NCBI GenBank assembly: GCA_003539495.1
Contig: DPPB01000034.1
Location: 61,850 to 81,968 of the forward strand
DNA length: 20,119 nt
Source: Oscillibacter sp.
GTDB lineage: Bacteria; Bacillota; Clostridia; Oscillospirales; Oscillospiraceae
Direction of reading: 5' to 3'
Shown here one piece after another: positions 1 through 7,822 of the stretch. The notes under the pieces were generated by a model, which was not told the origin of the DNA, did not search any database, and saw only the letters and a list, made by a program, of their open reading frames with translations. Position numbers and translations under genes: made by a program. Every line of letters starts with the position of its first letter. Positions within the stretch are counted from its first letter, which is position 1.

Positions 1-37
1 GGCGGCGGGGATCACTTTTAAGCTGTCAGAGGGGAGA

Positions 38-1774
38 TCAGTTACCGGAGGGCATTTTCCAGGCATGATGATCCGTGTGAAGCAGGTGGTGCGATTTGGC
101 GCTCATGGGTGCGCCCAGGAAATCCCGATACAGGGCCATGACATCCGGGTTCTCATGGGAGAAGCGGACGGGCTCCGCCCGATCCAGGGCCCACAGTACG
201 CTGCCGCGGCTCTCAGCCATCTCAACGCCGTCGTGAATAGGCTGACCGCCGCCGCCGGCACAGCCGCCGGGGCAAGCCATAACCTCTACAAAGTCATAGG
301 AAACATCGCCCTGCTCCAGGGCCCGCATAAGCTTGCGGGTATTGCCCAGGCCGCTGACCACCGCAATGCGAACGGCACCGGCGCCGGGAATCTCGAATAC
401 AGCCTCCTTCCAGCCGTCCATACCGCGGATAGCGTGGAACGCATCGGGGTCCGGATTGCTGCCCGTGACCATGCGGTAGGCCGTGCGCAGGGCGGCATCC
501 ATCACGCCTCCGGTGGAGCCGAAAACTACGGCTGCGCCGGTGCCGGTACCCAAGGGGCTGTCAAAGGGCGTCTCCTCCAAGGTGGCGGGGACGATCTGCT
601 CGCCCCGGAACATGCGCACCATCTCCCGGGTAGTAAGCACCACATCCACATCCGGATCACCGCAGGCATCCGTCATATTGGGCAGGGCGCACTCGCTCTT
701 TTTGGATACACAGGGCATGATGGACACCACGAAAATGTCGTGTGGGTCTGCACCGATGCTTTGGGCAAAGTAGCTCTTGGCTACAGCGCCGAACATTTGC
801 TGGGGACTCTTGGCCGTGGAGAGGTTGTTCACAAACCGCGGGAACTGGCTCTTCACAAACCGCACCCATCCGGGGCAGCAGGAGGTGAACATGGGCCAGG
901 TGTAGCGATCCCGATGGGTGAAGCGGTCGATAAACTCGGTGCCCTCCTCCATAATGGTCAGGTCTGCGGTAAAATCTGTATCAAACACATAGTCAAAGCC
1001 GATCTGCTTCAAGGCCGTAACCATGCGCTGGGCCGTGGCAAATTTGGGGTCCAGGTGATAATACTCCGCCCAGGCAGCCCGAACCGCCGGGGCAATCTGC
1101 ACCACGGTGATCTTCTTGGGATCGGCCAGGGCGTCGAAAACCCTGCCGGTGTCGTCCCGCTCCTGCAGGGCGCCCACCGGGCAGTGGATGATGCACTGTC
1201 CGCAGAAGGTGCAATCGGAATCCCCCAGGCGGCGGGTCTTGCCCACGCCGATGGTGGTGCGGGAGCCGGTGCCCATCAGATCCCAGATGTTCATGCTCTG
1301 GATCTTGTCGCACACCTGCACGCAGCGCATACAGCGCACGCAGCGATTCTCAATGCGCACCACGGGGTTGGAAAAATCGTCCTCCGTCGTTTTCAGATCC
1401 TTGATGTAGTGGTCACCCAGGAGGTTATAGTCGTTGGTAAGCTTTTGCAGCTTGCAATTGCCGCTGCGGGTACACTTGGTGCAGTGGGTGTCGTGCTGGC
1501 TGAGCAGCAGGCGCATATTCACCCGCCGGGCCTCCCGGGCCCGGGGAGAATTGGTATGCACCACCATGCCCTCGGCCACCACGTTATCGCAGGAGGGGAC
1601 CAGGCGCGGATACCCCTCGATCTCCACCATGCACAGCCGGCAAGCAGCAATTTCGTTGACGCCCTTGAGGTAGCAGAGGGTGGGGATTTCGATGTTCACA
1701 GAGCGGGCCGCCTCCAAAATGGTGGTACCCTCCGGCACGGAGACCGGCTTTCTGTCAATGATAAGCTTTACCAT
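38..1774 (-). CDS. [FeFe]-hydrogenase, HndD/group A type, multi-cluster catalytic subunit
   Basis: Catalyses reversible H2 production/oxidation at an H-cluster, probably in the cytoplasm. The 578-aa protein shows, in order: a [2Fe-2S] plant-type ferredoxin domain (C34, C45, C48, C62); a His-Cys3 [4Fe-4S] site (H94, C98, C101, C107); two [4Fe-4S] sites (C145/148/151/155 and C188/191/194/198); the H-cluster domain with TSCCPGW (C299 proton relay, C300 ligand), MPCVSKKSE (C355) and MACPGGCAGGGGQP (C501, C505); and a C-terminal small-subunit-like tail. All cluster ligands expected for this family are present. The ATG lies 12 nt after AAAGGAGG (1787-1794) and overlaps the end of the upstream flavoprotein gene by 7 nt, so the two are probably co-translated partners. 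The hydEFG maturases are not in the window. The class is very secure; the exact subgroup is inferred from the neighbour. Confidence 0.97.
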   Translation of the reverse strand: MVKLIIDRKPVSVPEGTTILEAARSVNIEIPTLCYLKGVNEIAACRLCMVEIEGYPRLVPSCDNVVAEGMVVHTNSPRAREARRVNMRLLLSQHDTHCTKCTRSGNCKLQKLTNDYNLLGDHYIKDLKTTEDDFSNPVVRIENRCVRCMRCVQVCDKIQSMNIWDLMGTGSRTTIGVGKTRRLGDSDCTFCGQCIIHCPVGALQERDDTGRVFDALADPKKITVVQIAPAVRAAWAEYYHLDPKFATAQRMVTALKQIGFDYVFDTDFTADLTIMEEGTEFIDRFTHRDRYTWPMFTSCCPGWVRFVKSQFPRFVNNLSTAKSPQQMFGAVAKSYFAQSIGADPHDIFVVSIMPCVSKKSECALPNMTDACGDPDVDVVLTTREMVRMFRGEQIVPATLEETPFDSPLGTGTGAAVVFGSTGGVMDAALRTAYRMVTGSNPDPDAFHAIRGMDGWKEAVFEIPGAGAVRIAVVSGLGNTRKLMRALEQGDVSYDFVEVMACPGGCAGGGGQPIHDGVEMAESRGSVLWALDRAEPVRFSHENPDVMALYRDFLGAPMSAKSHHLLHTDHHAWKMPSGN

Positions 1775-3603
1775 CTGTCAACTCGACCTCCTTTGAAGAT
1801 ACCATAGCCGTAATGATCGCACCGCAGGCAGCGAGAGGCCTCGGTAACGGCGCCCTCGTGGGTCAGACCGCACTCGATGTCCTCAAAATCGCACTTGCGC
1901 TGGCAGGCTTCCCGCTCCGTGGTGTTGATACGGCCGTGGGGCGGACGGTTATTCAGCATGGGGCTGGGGATGTCAATGTCCACGGTGATCTCATGGCGAT
2001 AGCCCAGGTGCTCGTCAATATTGGCGGCGGCCACCTTGCCGGCGGCAATGGCGCGGATGGCAGTGGCGGGGCCGGTAACGCAATCGCCCCCGGCAAAGAC
2101 GTTATCCATGTCACCCACCTGGCCGGAAAGGCCGGCCACAAAGGCGCCGCGCTTAATGGGCACGCCGGCGGAGTCAAAGCCGCTGATTTCAACGCCCTGG
2201 CCAATGGCCACCACGACAATGTCCGCCTCGATGCGGACCTCGTCCAAATCAGCGTTGTGGGGCCGGGGCCGACCGGCCTTATCCGCCTCACCAATGAGCT
2301 GGGGTTGGACCCAGAGAGCCTTGGCCACGCCGTCCTCGTCCGCCTCGATGCGGACCGGAGCGGCCAGCGCCATGATCTCGGCCCCCTCAGCCATGGCGCC
2401 GGTAACCTCATCGGGCAGGGCCGTCATATCCTCGATACGGCGGCGATACACGCAGGTAACCTTTTCGGCCCCCAAGCGGATAGAGCTGCGGGTAACATCC
2501 ATGGCCACGTTGCCGCCACCGATGACCACCACCTTCTTGCCGGTGAAATCAGGCATGATATCATCACCAATGGCGCGGAGCATCTCCACGGCAGACATGA
2601 CGTTTTCACTGTCCTCCCCGGGAATGCCGGTCTTTTTATCCTGGTGGGCACCGATGGCAATATACAGGCAGTCATACTGCTTTTGCAGGTCCTCCATCCA
2701 GATATCCTTGCCCACAGTGACGCCGGTATGTACCTCGATCCCCAGAGACAGGATGGATGCGATCTCGGCATCCAACAGGTGCCGGGGGAAGCGGTAGCTG
2801 GGGATGCCGTAACGGAGCATCCCGCCCAGCTGCTTGGCCTCCTCAAAAACGGTGACCTTGTGGCCCATGAGGGCCAAATAGTAGGCACAGCTAAGGCCGC
2901 TGGGGCCGCCGCCCACAATGGCAACGGTCTTACCCGTGGCCGGGGCGCACGCAGGCTGGGGCACATCCCCGGCATGATCCACGGCATAGCGCTTGAGCCC
3001 GCGGATATTGATGGCATCGTCGATCATATTTCGGCGGCAGCGAGCCTCGCAGGGATGCTCGCATATATAGGCGCAGGCAACGGGGAAGGGGTTATCCTTG
3101 CGGATCAGGCGCACGGCGTCGGCGCAGCGATCCTCACCTACCAGGGCCATGTAGCCGGGAATATCCACCCCGGCGGGGCACAAGGCCACACAGGGAACGG
3201 GGTTCTTCAGCCCTGCCAGGCAGCGCTGGTGAAGGATGTGCTCCTCATAATCATCCCGGAAGCCCTCCAGCCCGTCCACCACCAGGCGTGCCGCGTCCCG
3301 GCCGATGGCACAATCTGCCGTGTTGACAATGGTTCGAGCTGTCTTCTCAATGGTAACCAGGGTGTTCATGGTGGCTGTGCCGGAAAGAACCTGCTCCAGG
3401 AGCAGGGCCAGCTGCCCCAGGCCGATGCGGCAGGGCACACACTTGCCGCAGCTCTGGGCATGGCAGAGCCGCAGGAAGCTCAGCGACATATCTACCGGGC
3501 AAAGCCCCGGAGGGCTGGCGGCAATCCGCCGTTCTACATCACGATAGAGATTCTCCACCACAGTCTCGGCCTTGCTGGGAGACTTGATATCCAATCTGCT
3601 CAT
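1768..3603 (-). CDS. NuoF-type Fe-S / GltD-like NAD(P)H flavoprotein partner of the hydrogenase
   Basis: Probably passes electrons between NAD(P)H and the adjacent hydrogenase. The 611-aa protein begins with a NuoF C-terminal-like [4Fe-4S] domain (C52-G-K-C55-V-P-C58 and C98). A GltD-type Fe-S helical domain follows, with cysteines at 128-142 and C177/181/185/189. Next come two Rossmann folds: an FAD site GGGPSG at 231-236, and an NAD(P) site in VVVIGGGNVAMD followed by a CVYRRR segment typical of GltD/NfnB-like enzymes. A late FAD-contact motif, FAGGDCVTGPATAI, is also present. It is not glutamate synthase itself, because no GltB large subunit is nearby. The start has AAAGGAG at 3614-3620. 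Its end overlaps the hydrogenase start by 7 nt. Known [FeFe]-hydrogenases of the glutamate-synthase-linked class have such a neighbour. The electron acceptor is not readable from sequence. Confidence 0.92.
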   Translation of the reverse strand: MSRLDIKSPSKAETVVENLYRDVERRIAASPPGLCPVDMSLSFLRLCHAQSCGKCVPCRIGLGQLALLLEQVLSGTATMNTLVTIEKTARTIVNTADCAIGRDAARLVVDGLEGFRDDYEEHILHQRCLAGLKNPVPCVALCPAGVDIPGYMALVGEDRCADAVRLIRKDNPFPVACAYICEHPCEARCRRNMIDDAINIRGLKRYAVDHAGDVPQPACAPATGKTVAIVGGGPSGLSCAYYLALMGHKVTVFEEAKQLGGMLRYGIPSYRFPRHLLDAEIASILSLGIEVHTGVTVGKDIWMEDLQKQYDCLYIAIGAHQDKKTGIPGEDSENVMSAVEMLRAIGDDIMPDFTGKKVVVIGGGNVAMDVTRSSIRLGAEKVTCVYRRRIEDMTALPDEVTGAMAEGAEIMALAAPVRIEADEDGVAKALWVQPQLIGEADKAGRPRPHNADLDEVRIEADIVVVAIGQGVEISGFDSAGVPIKRGAFVAGLSGQVGDMDNVFAGGDCVTGPATAIRAIAAGKVAAANIDEHLGYRHEITVDIDIPSPMLNNRPPHGRINTTEREACQRKCDFEDIECGLTHEGAVTEASRCLRCDHYGYGIFKGGRVDRW

Positions 3604-3637
3604 TCGCGATCAACTCCTTTTCTGATGATATGATATT

Positions 3638-3666
3638 AGAATGGCACAAACCGACGGGAATGTCAA
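3638..3666 (-). promoter_or_regulatory. putative promoter of the hydrogenase operon
   Basis: A perfect -35 TTGACA (minus strand, 3661-3666) lies 17 nt from a poor -10 CATTCT (3638-3643) preceded by TGC (extended -10). The -35 is convincing. The -10 could also be TAATAT a few bases further on, at too long a spacing. No Rex- or FNR-like palindrome was seen. Confidence 0.45.
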
Positions 3667-3841
3667 TTAATTCAAAGAAGTTCTTAATATGTATTTTTTT
3701 TATTAGAATACACAGAAAATCACCGGAAAAAAGTTTTGGGAATTCCTTGCAGAAAAAGAAAAAAATTCAGAAAAACAACATACATATTCAGCTTTTTTCC
3801 AAAGGATACTCCCGAGGTTTTCAGCCGCCGGTAGAGATATT

Positions 3842-3858
3842 TGTCGAATTCTGTCGGA
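3842..3858 (+). promoter_or_regulatory. tandem Spo0A (0A) boxes upstream of spo0A
   Basis: TGTCGAA (3842-3848) matches the canonical 0A box, and a second, near-match copy TGTCGGA (3852-3858) follows on the same face at a 10-bp offset. They lie about 40-55 bp upstream of the spo0A -35 element. That position suits autoregulation by phosphorylated Spo0A. Binding itself is inferred. Confidence 0.6.
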
Positions 3859-3897
3859 AAATCCCACACATAATCGTATGAAATCGCTAAAATTTAC

Positions 3898-3926
3898 TTG
3901 AAAACGACACTGAAATATGGTATATT
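3898..3926 (+). promoter_or_regulatory. sigma-A-like promoter of spo0A
   Basis: -35 TTGAAA (3898-3903), a 17-nt spacer, and -10 TATATT (3921-3926) preceded by TGG, an extended -10. Transcription would start near 3933, leaving a leader of about 70 nt. I saw no convincing sigma-H promoter, which in Bacillus drives the sporulation-phase spo0A promoter. The rest of the 3604-4004 gap is AT-rich and shows no gene. Confidence 0.7.
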
Positions 3927-4004
3927 ATCCGCAAGGCAAGGGAGGGCTGTTGAGGAAGAATGGATTATGCGCTGAAAATTTAATATGTAAGGACGAGGGA
4001 GAAT

Positions 4005-4763
4005 ATGGAAATCAAGGCAAGCGTTGTTATAGCAGACGCAAGCGAGGAGTATCGAACGATACTGAAGAAGACCATGGAGAGTACAGGGGAATTCCAGGTG
4101 GTCGGAAGCGCCGGCTCCGGGGTGGAGGCGCTGCGGTTGGTGCAGCAGCTGTATCCGCAGCTGCTGATTATGGACCTGGTTTTACCGGAGCTGGACGGAT
4201 TCGGCCTGCTCAAGCAGCTGCAAAGCATGGGAGACCGGGCACCGAAAATTATCGTGGTGTCTGCGTTCTGTGTGCAGCGCACCGTGAGCCAAGCGGTGCA
4301 AATGGGCGTGTGGTACTTTTTATCCAAGCCCTGCAGCGAAGAATCCTTACTGGAGCTGATGCGTCAGGCAGCCCAATCCCAGCAGGAAATGGGGGATTTT
4401 TCTCCAGCTCTGGAAGGGCAGGTGACAGCGATCATCCATGAGATCGGTGTGCCGGCGCATATTAAGGGCTATCAGTACCTGCGGGAGGCCATTCTGATTG
4501 CCGTGCAGGACATGGATGTCATCAACGCAGTGACCAAGGTGCTGTATCCTGAGGTAGCCAGCCGATTCTCTACCACGCCATCCCGAGTGGAGCGGGCGAT
4601 CCGCCATGCCATTGAAGTGGCGTGGGACCGCGGGGATCTGGAGACCCTGCAGAAGTATTTCGGATACACCGTGAACTCGGCGAAGGGGAAGCCTACAAAT
4701 TCGGAATTTATTGCCATGATTGCAGACCGGCTGCAGCTAAAGCTGCGGCGCAGCCGGGCCTAA
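4005..4763 (+). CDS. spo0A: Sporulation master response regulator Spo0A
   Basis: Phosphorylation-controlled transcription factor that commits the cell to sporulation by binding 0A boxes. The 252-aa protein has an N-terminal receiver (about 1-125) with phospho-acceptor D57 in IMDLVLPELDG, S86 at the switch Thr/Ser position and K108 in SKP. A linker leads to the highly conserved Spo0A effector domain, from IIHEIGVPAHIKGYQYLREA to the recognition region TTPSRVERAIRHAIEVAW and the tail KPTNSEFIAMIADRL. One oddity: the acidic Mg2+ pair that reads ADD in Bacillus reads ADA here, so only D11 remains. The start is set by AAGGACGAGGGA just upstream. It is monocistronic: it has its own promoter, 0A boxes and a terminator at 4832-4870. 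It is flanked by a hydrogenase operon rather than the spoIVB often found beside it. Confidence 0.98.
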   Translation: MEIKASVVIADASEEYRTILKKTMESTGEFQVVGSAGSGVEALRLVQQLYPQLLIMDLVLPELDGFGLLKQLQSMGDRAPKIIVVSAFCVQRTVSQAVQMGVWYFLSKPCSEESLLELMRQAAQSQQEMGDFSPALEGQVTAIIHEIGVPAHIKGYQYLREAILIAVQDMDVINAVTKVLYPEVASRFSTTPSRVERAIRHAIEVAWDRGDLETLQKYFGYTVNSAKGKPTNSEFIAMIADRLQLKLRRSRA

Positions 4764-4831
4764 GGCGCGGCAATGTCACGGACGTACACCAGCGCATGCG
4801 TCCGGCGGATAAACAGTCTCTGCCTATAATG

Positions 4832-4870
4832 AAATCACGCACCGGATTATACATCGGGTGCGTGATTTTT
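4832..4870 (+). terminator. Rho-independent terminator of spo0A
   Basis: A perfect 12-bp stem, AAATCACGCACC (4832-4843) with GGTGCGTGATTT (4857-4868), has a 13-nt loop and continues in T residues. The T run is on the plus strand only, so it serves spo0A. The converging alarmone synthetase gene may also stop here, less efficiently. Confidence 0.85.
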
Positions 4871-4881
4871 CTGCTTATTAA

Positions 4882-5589
4882 TCAGGGGGCGGATTCCGCT
4901 TCGCCCTCTTCGTATTCTGCGGGCTTTCCCTTATAGATGTTCTGCATCTCCCGGTCCACCTCGAATACCGCCTCGGAGCACAGGCGCAGCCGGTTGGCGT
5001 CCTCCTGGGAGAAGGCCCGGGTGGATTTATACCGCAGCTCGTGCTCCAGGCTGGCCCACATATCCATGGCGATGGTGCGCAGCTGGATCTCCACCGGCAG
5101 GTGCAATGTCCCCTCAGAGATAACAATGGGAACCTCCACGATCAGATGCAGACTGCGATAGCCGGAGGGCTTGGGTGTCTTTATGTAATCCACCTCCTGG
5201 ATCACCTGAAAGGACTCGTTCCGGGTGAGCAGGCTGCGCAGATAATAGATGTCATCCAAATAGTTGCAGATAATGCGGATGCCTGCCACGTCTTGGACAT
5301 AGGCGTAGATATTGTCTATGGTAACGGCATGTCCCCGGCGCTGAAGCTTCTCCACAATAGAGTCCAGGGTCTTGATGCGGTACTCGATGTGATGGATGGG
5401 AGAGCGATCATTGAGCGTGGCAAACTCCTCGTCCAGGATCTCCATCTGTGCCACAGCCACCTTTAATGCGCTGCGGTACAGGTGGTTCACCCGCACCATG
5501 CCTTGAGCCAGCTCCATCTCCTGCTGCGGGGTAGAGTTGGGCAAATGTACGTTTTTCAGGGACGGGCGGTTGGGTTTTTCGACCATCAT
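4882..5589 (-). CDS. Small alarmone synthetase, GTP pyrophosphokinase of the RelA/SpoT-domain family (RelQ/YjbM-like)
   Basis: Transfers pyrophosphate from ATP to GTP/GDP to make (p)ppGpp in the stringent response. The 235-aa protein is synthetase-only: no HD hydrolase, TGS or ACT domain, as in small alarmone synthetases. Visible motifs are the helix RIKTLDSIVEKLQRRG, the core VQDVAGIRIICNYLDDIYYL, the G-loop KTPKPSGYRSLHL and the ATP/Mg strand VEIQLRTIAMDMWASLEHE. The C-terminal tail is acidic. I chose the ATG at 5589 rather than the upstream ATG at 5661. AAGGAGGAG (5598-5606) sits 8 nt before 5589, and the only good promoter (-10 at 5639-5644) would start transcription downstream of 5661. 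The gene is monocistronic and converges on spo0A. Confidence 0.93.
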   Translation of the reverse strand: MMVEKPNRPSLKNVHLPNSTPQQEMELAQGMVRVNHLYRSALKVAVAQMEILDEEFATLNDRSPIHHIEYRIKTLDSIVEKLQRRGHAVTIDNIYAYVQDVAGIRIICNYLDDIYYLRSLLTRNESFQVIQEVDYIKTPKPSGYRSLHLIVEVPIVISEGTLHLPVEIQLRTIAMDMWASLEHELRYKSTRAFSQEDANRLRLCSEAVFEVDREMQNIYKGKPAEYEEGEAESAP

Positions 5590-5604
5590 GGCTGTTGCTC
5601 CTCC

Positions 5605-5619
5605 TTGCCCTGCGGGCAA
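5605..5619 (-). repeat. small inverted repeat abutting the alarmone synthetase RBS
   Basis: TTGCCC / GGGCAA with a 3-nt loop overlaps the 5' edge of the ribosome binding site (5598-5606). In the mRNA, a 6-bp hairpin would sit immediately upstream of the Shine-Dalgarno core. Whether it modulates translation is unknown. Confidence 0.4.
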
Positions 5620-5638
5620 AATTCTATCCTCGAAGCAT

Positions 5639-5644
5639 ATTATA
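5639..5644 (-). promoter_or_regulatory. extended -10 promoter of the alarmone synthetase gene
   Basis: TGG followed by a perfect TATAAT (minus strand, 5639-5644). No good -35 lies 16-18 nt upstream, which is typical of extended -10 promoters. The predicted start near 5632 leaves a leader of about 43 nt. Confidence 0.65.
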
Positions 5645-5687
5645 CCATAACCAAGGGACAAATGTATGAATAATTTGTGTTATTTGT

Positions 5688-5721
5688 AAAAAAACCGCAG
5701 CAGGCATTTTGCCTGCTGCGG
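5688..5721 (-). terminator. Rho-independent terminator of homoserine dehydrogenase gene
   Basis: A perfect 12-bp stem CCGCAGCAGGCA / TGCCTGCTGCGG with a 3-nt loop is followed on the minus strand by a run of seven T (5694 down to 5688). It begins 14 nt after the stop codon. Confidence 0.93.
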
Positions 5722-5734
5722 CTGAGGTGATCCA

Positions 5735-6874
5735 TCAGCGGATGCCTGCCAGGAAGCAGGTGGGGTCTTTTTTCAGCTGCTCCCGGCCCCAGCGGAGCAT
5801 ATCCGCTACGCTTACGCAGGCGGTGACGATGCCGCTTTCCCAGCGTTCCGCCGTAACGGATTGTAAGAATTCGTCCGGGCAAGCGGTGCGGACATAGTAG
5901 GGGTGGGCCTCCTCCGTGTTGGTAACAGCGGTAGGGCGCATGGCATCCGTGTAAAAGCCGCGCTTGCCCGCCAGGATGTCCAGGCAATCCTCCACAGCGT
6001 TGAAGGCTGTAGGGTAGCGCCCGGCGCCTTGGCCAAAGAAGCTGTGCCGGCCGATTTTCTCCCCATAGTAGGTGATGAGGTTGAAGTTTTTGGGCACGGC
6101 AGCCTCCAGGTCATGGCTGGCAATCAGGGTGGGCTCGATGAAGGCGCAGACGCCGCCCTCGGCCGCCTTAGCGGTGGCCAGGAGCTTGCATACAAAGCCG
6201 TGGGCCTGGAATGTCCGGATATCCTCATCCGTGACGGTGCGAATCCCGAACATGGGGATATCCTCCTCCCGGAGGAGGGTATCAAAGGCGATGTTGGCGG
6301 AGATAGTCAGCTTACGGCGCACATCATCGCCATCGATGTCGGCGGATGGATCTGCCTCGGCGTAGCCCAGCTCCTGGGCCTGCTTTAAAATCTCCGGGAA
6401 GGACACAGGGGCGGTGTGCATGGCGTCCATGATGAAATTGGTGGTGCCGTTCATGATGCCGCCCAGCTCGGAAATGGCATCCAGCCGCTTACAGCGCTCC
6501 AAATTTACAAGCCAGGGAATGCCGCCGCCCACGGCGGCGGTGCAGCGCAGGGACACGCCGTTTTCTGCCGCCAGCTGCGTCAACTGGCTGTAAAAGGCGC
6601 TGATGACCGCCTTATTAGCCGTCACCACATGCTTACCCGAGCGCAGAGCGGCGCAGATATACTCATAGGCCGGGTGCAGGCCGCCCATAACCTCGATGAC
6701 GATGCCAATGGTGGGATCGCCCGTGATGTCGGCAATATCCGTCACCGCAAGAGTGCCCAACTCTGGCCGGGGACGGCGCACCAGCACCTTGGCGACGGTG
6801 AGGTCCGCCCGCTCCGCGCAGAAGTCCAAAATGCCGCCGCCTACCACGCCGCAGCCCAACAATCCAATGTTCAT
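5735..6874 (-). CDS. hom: Homoserine dehydrogenase, ACT-less
   Basis: NAD(P)H-dependent reduction of aspartate-semialdehyde to homoserine, the branch point towards threonine and methionine. The 379-aa protein opens with the Rossmann motif GLLGCGVVGGGIL. It carries TANKAVIS for cofactor/substrate contacts, the GGIPW loop, GGIMNGTTNFI, and the catalytic segment YAEADPSADIDGDDVRRKL with the conserved acidic residues and Lys. The chain ends after the catalytic domain. The roughly 70-90 residue C-terminal ACT domain of many bacterial homologues (usually about 430 aa) is missing, and a terminator follows at once, so this is a natural short form. RBS GGAGGAGGT (6881-6889). It is transcribed alone from a strong promoter. 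Feedback inhibition through ACT is not possible; other control is unknown. Confidence 0.95.
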   Translation of the reverse strand: MNIGLLGCGVVGGGILDFCAERADLTVAKVLVRRPRPELGTLAVTDIADITGDPTIGIVIEVMGGLHPAYEYICAALRSGKHVVTANKAVISAFYSQLTQLAAENGVSLRCTAAVGGGIPWLVNLERCKRLDAISELGGIMNGTTNFIMDAMHTAPVSFPEILKQAQELGYAEADPSADIDGDDVRRKLTISANIAFDTLLREEDIPMFGIRTVTDEDIRTFQAHGFVCKLLATAKAAEGGVCAFIEPTLIASHDLEAAVPKNFNLITYYGEKIGRHSFFGQGAGRYPTAFNAVEDCLDILAGKRGFYTDAMRPTAVTNTEEAHPYYVRTACPDEFLQSVTAERWESGIVTACVSVADMLRWGREQLKKDPTCFLAGIR

Positions 6875-6910
6875 AAAATAACCTCCTCCGGGTCTGTTTT
6901 TTCTGCCCTC

Positions 6911-6939
6911 ATTCTATAAGAATCGGCTTGGGATGTCAA
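6911..6939 (-). promoter_or_regulatory. sigma-A promoter of hom
   Basis: TTGACA (6934-6939), 17-nt spacer, TAGAAT (6911-6916) on the minus strand. One of the best consensus promoters in the window. The leader is only about 30 nt, too short for a T-box or riboswitch. Confidence 0.85.
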
Positions 6940-6959
6940 CAGACAGAGCAGAAATACGC

Positions 6960-6982
6960 AGCCCCGCACCGGGTGCGGGGCT
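6960..6982 (-). terminator. GC-rich hairpin after psd, probable terminator
   Basis: AGCCCCGCACC / GGTGCGGGGCT form a near-continuous palindrome (9-11 bp stem) 15 nt after the psd stop. No T run follows on the minus strand, so termination would be weak or factor-assisted. It may also shield the psd mRNA 3' end. Confidence 0.5.
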
Positions 6983-6997
6983 GGAGATGATCCAAAT

Positions 6998-7822
6998 TCA
7001 GTTTTCCCCCGGTGCAGTGGCAATCCACTGGCCCTGGCGCACCTGTACCTCCCCACGCTCCAGGGCGGTCAAAAGCTCCGGCTTTAGCCGAATACAGTCC
7101 TTTTGAAACAGCAGGGTAATGGTAGAGCCGGCCAGCTCAAAGTAGCCCTTTTCCTGGCCCCGGCGCATGGGTTGATTTTCCCGGAGATTCACAATACCTC
7201 CCACCACCAGGGCGCCGATCTCCGTTTGCACCACAGGGCCAAAGTGATTCGTATGGAGCAGCGTCCAGCTGCGGCGGTTGAGGAAGAAGACGGGGTATTT
7301 CTCACAGGCGATGGGCTGCACGCTGTGCAGCACACCGGGGATAAAGTGATTTTCTCCCTGAAATCCATCGTCAATATAGCAGTAGTGATGGTAATCCGAC
7401 GGGCACAGGCGCAGCACCAGGCAATCCCCGCCGGTGTAGCGGGCGGCCAGGTCCGCATCCTGGAGCAGATCGTGGAGGCTGTAGTGGGAGCCCTTGATGG
7501 CAAAGCTGCTGTCTTCTCGAATGGGATAGGCACTGAGCCAGCCGTCACAGGGACTAATGAGGTGAGAGGGCTCGGTGTCAAAGTCCGCAGGTGTCCGGGT
7601 ACGGAGAAAGAGATCCCGATAGGTCCGGAAGTCCTTTTTCTGCGTCTCTGTCAGCTGGATTCCATTGCGCCGGGCATAGGGGCCGATCAGGGGCCGGGAC
7701 AGGCGGGAGCAAAGGAACGCCACTGCCAGGCGGTCAGCATGGGTGGCAAGAATACCCTTGAGCAGCAGTCGGCCCGGCGCGGTCCCGTACAGGAAGTGGA
7801 CGAAGCCGGAATTTCCGCTCAC
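6998..7822 (-). CDS. psd: Phosphatidylserine decarboxylase proenzyme
   Basis: Pyruvoyl-dependent decarboxylase turning phosphatidylserine into phosphatidylethanolamine at the membrane. The 274-aa protein has LISPCDGWLSAY near residue 90, CPSDYHHYCYIDDG around 140-155 (conserved catalytic His region), FIPGVLHSVQPI, VVGGIVNLRE, and the self-cleavage site in FELAGSTITLLF. There the Gly-Ser-Thr core is present and Ser would become the pyruvoyl group; Ala precedes it instead of the more usual Leu or Gly. The GTG start at 7822 overlaps the pssA stop in a GTGA, so the gene is translationally coupled to its pathway predecessor. Length and motifs agree with an intact proenzyme. Confidence 0.95.
   Translation of the reverse strand: MSGNSGFVHFLYGTAPGRLLLKGILATHADRLAVAFLCSRLSRPLIGPYARRNGIQLTETQKKDFRTYRDLFLRTRTPADFDTEPSHLISPCDGWLSAYPIREDSSFAIKGSHYSLHDLLQDADLAARYTGGDCLVLRLCPSDYHHYCYIDDGFQGENHFIPGVLHSVQPIACEKYPVFFLNRRSWTLLHTNHFGPVVQTEIGALVVGGIVNLRENQPMRRGQEKGYFELAGSTITLLFQKDCIRLKPELLTALERGEVQVRQGQWIATAPGEN

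Noticed and set aside
65..3633. Two very long plus-strand open frames (65-1807 and 1813-3633)
   Set aside because: They are antisense to the hydrogenase and flavoprotein genes, have repetitive low-complexity His/Gly/Ala composition, and contain no domain; the high GC content of the real genes keeps the opposite frames open.
5590..5661. Earlier ATG of the alarmone synthetase at 5661
   Set aside because: It lies upstream of the predicted transcription start and lacks an RBS; the ATG at 5589 has an excellent one.
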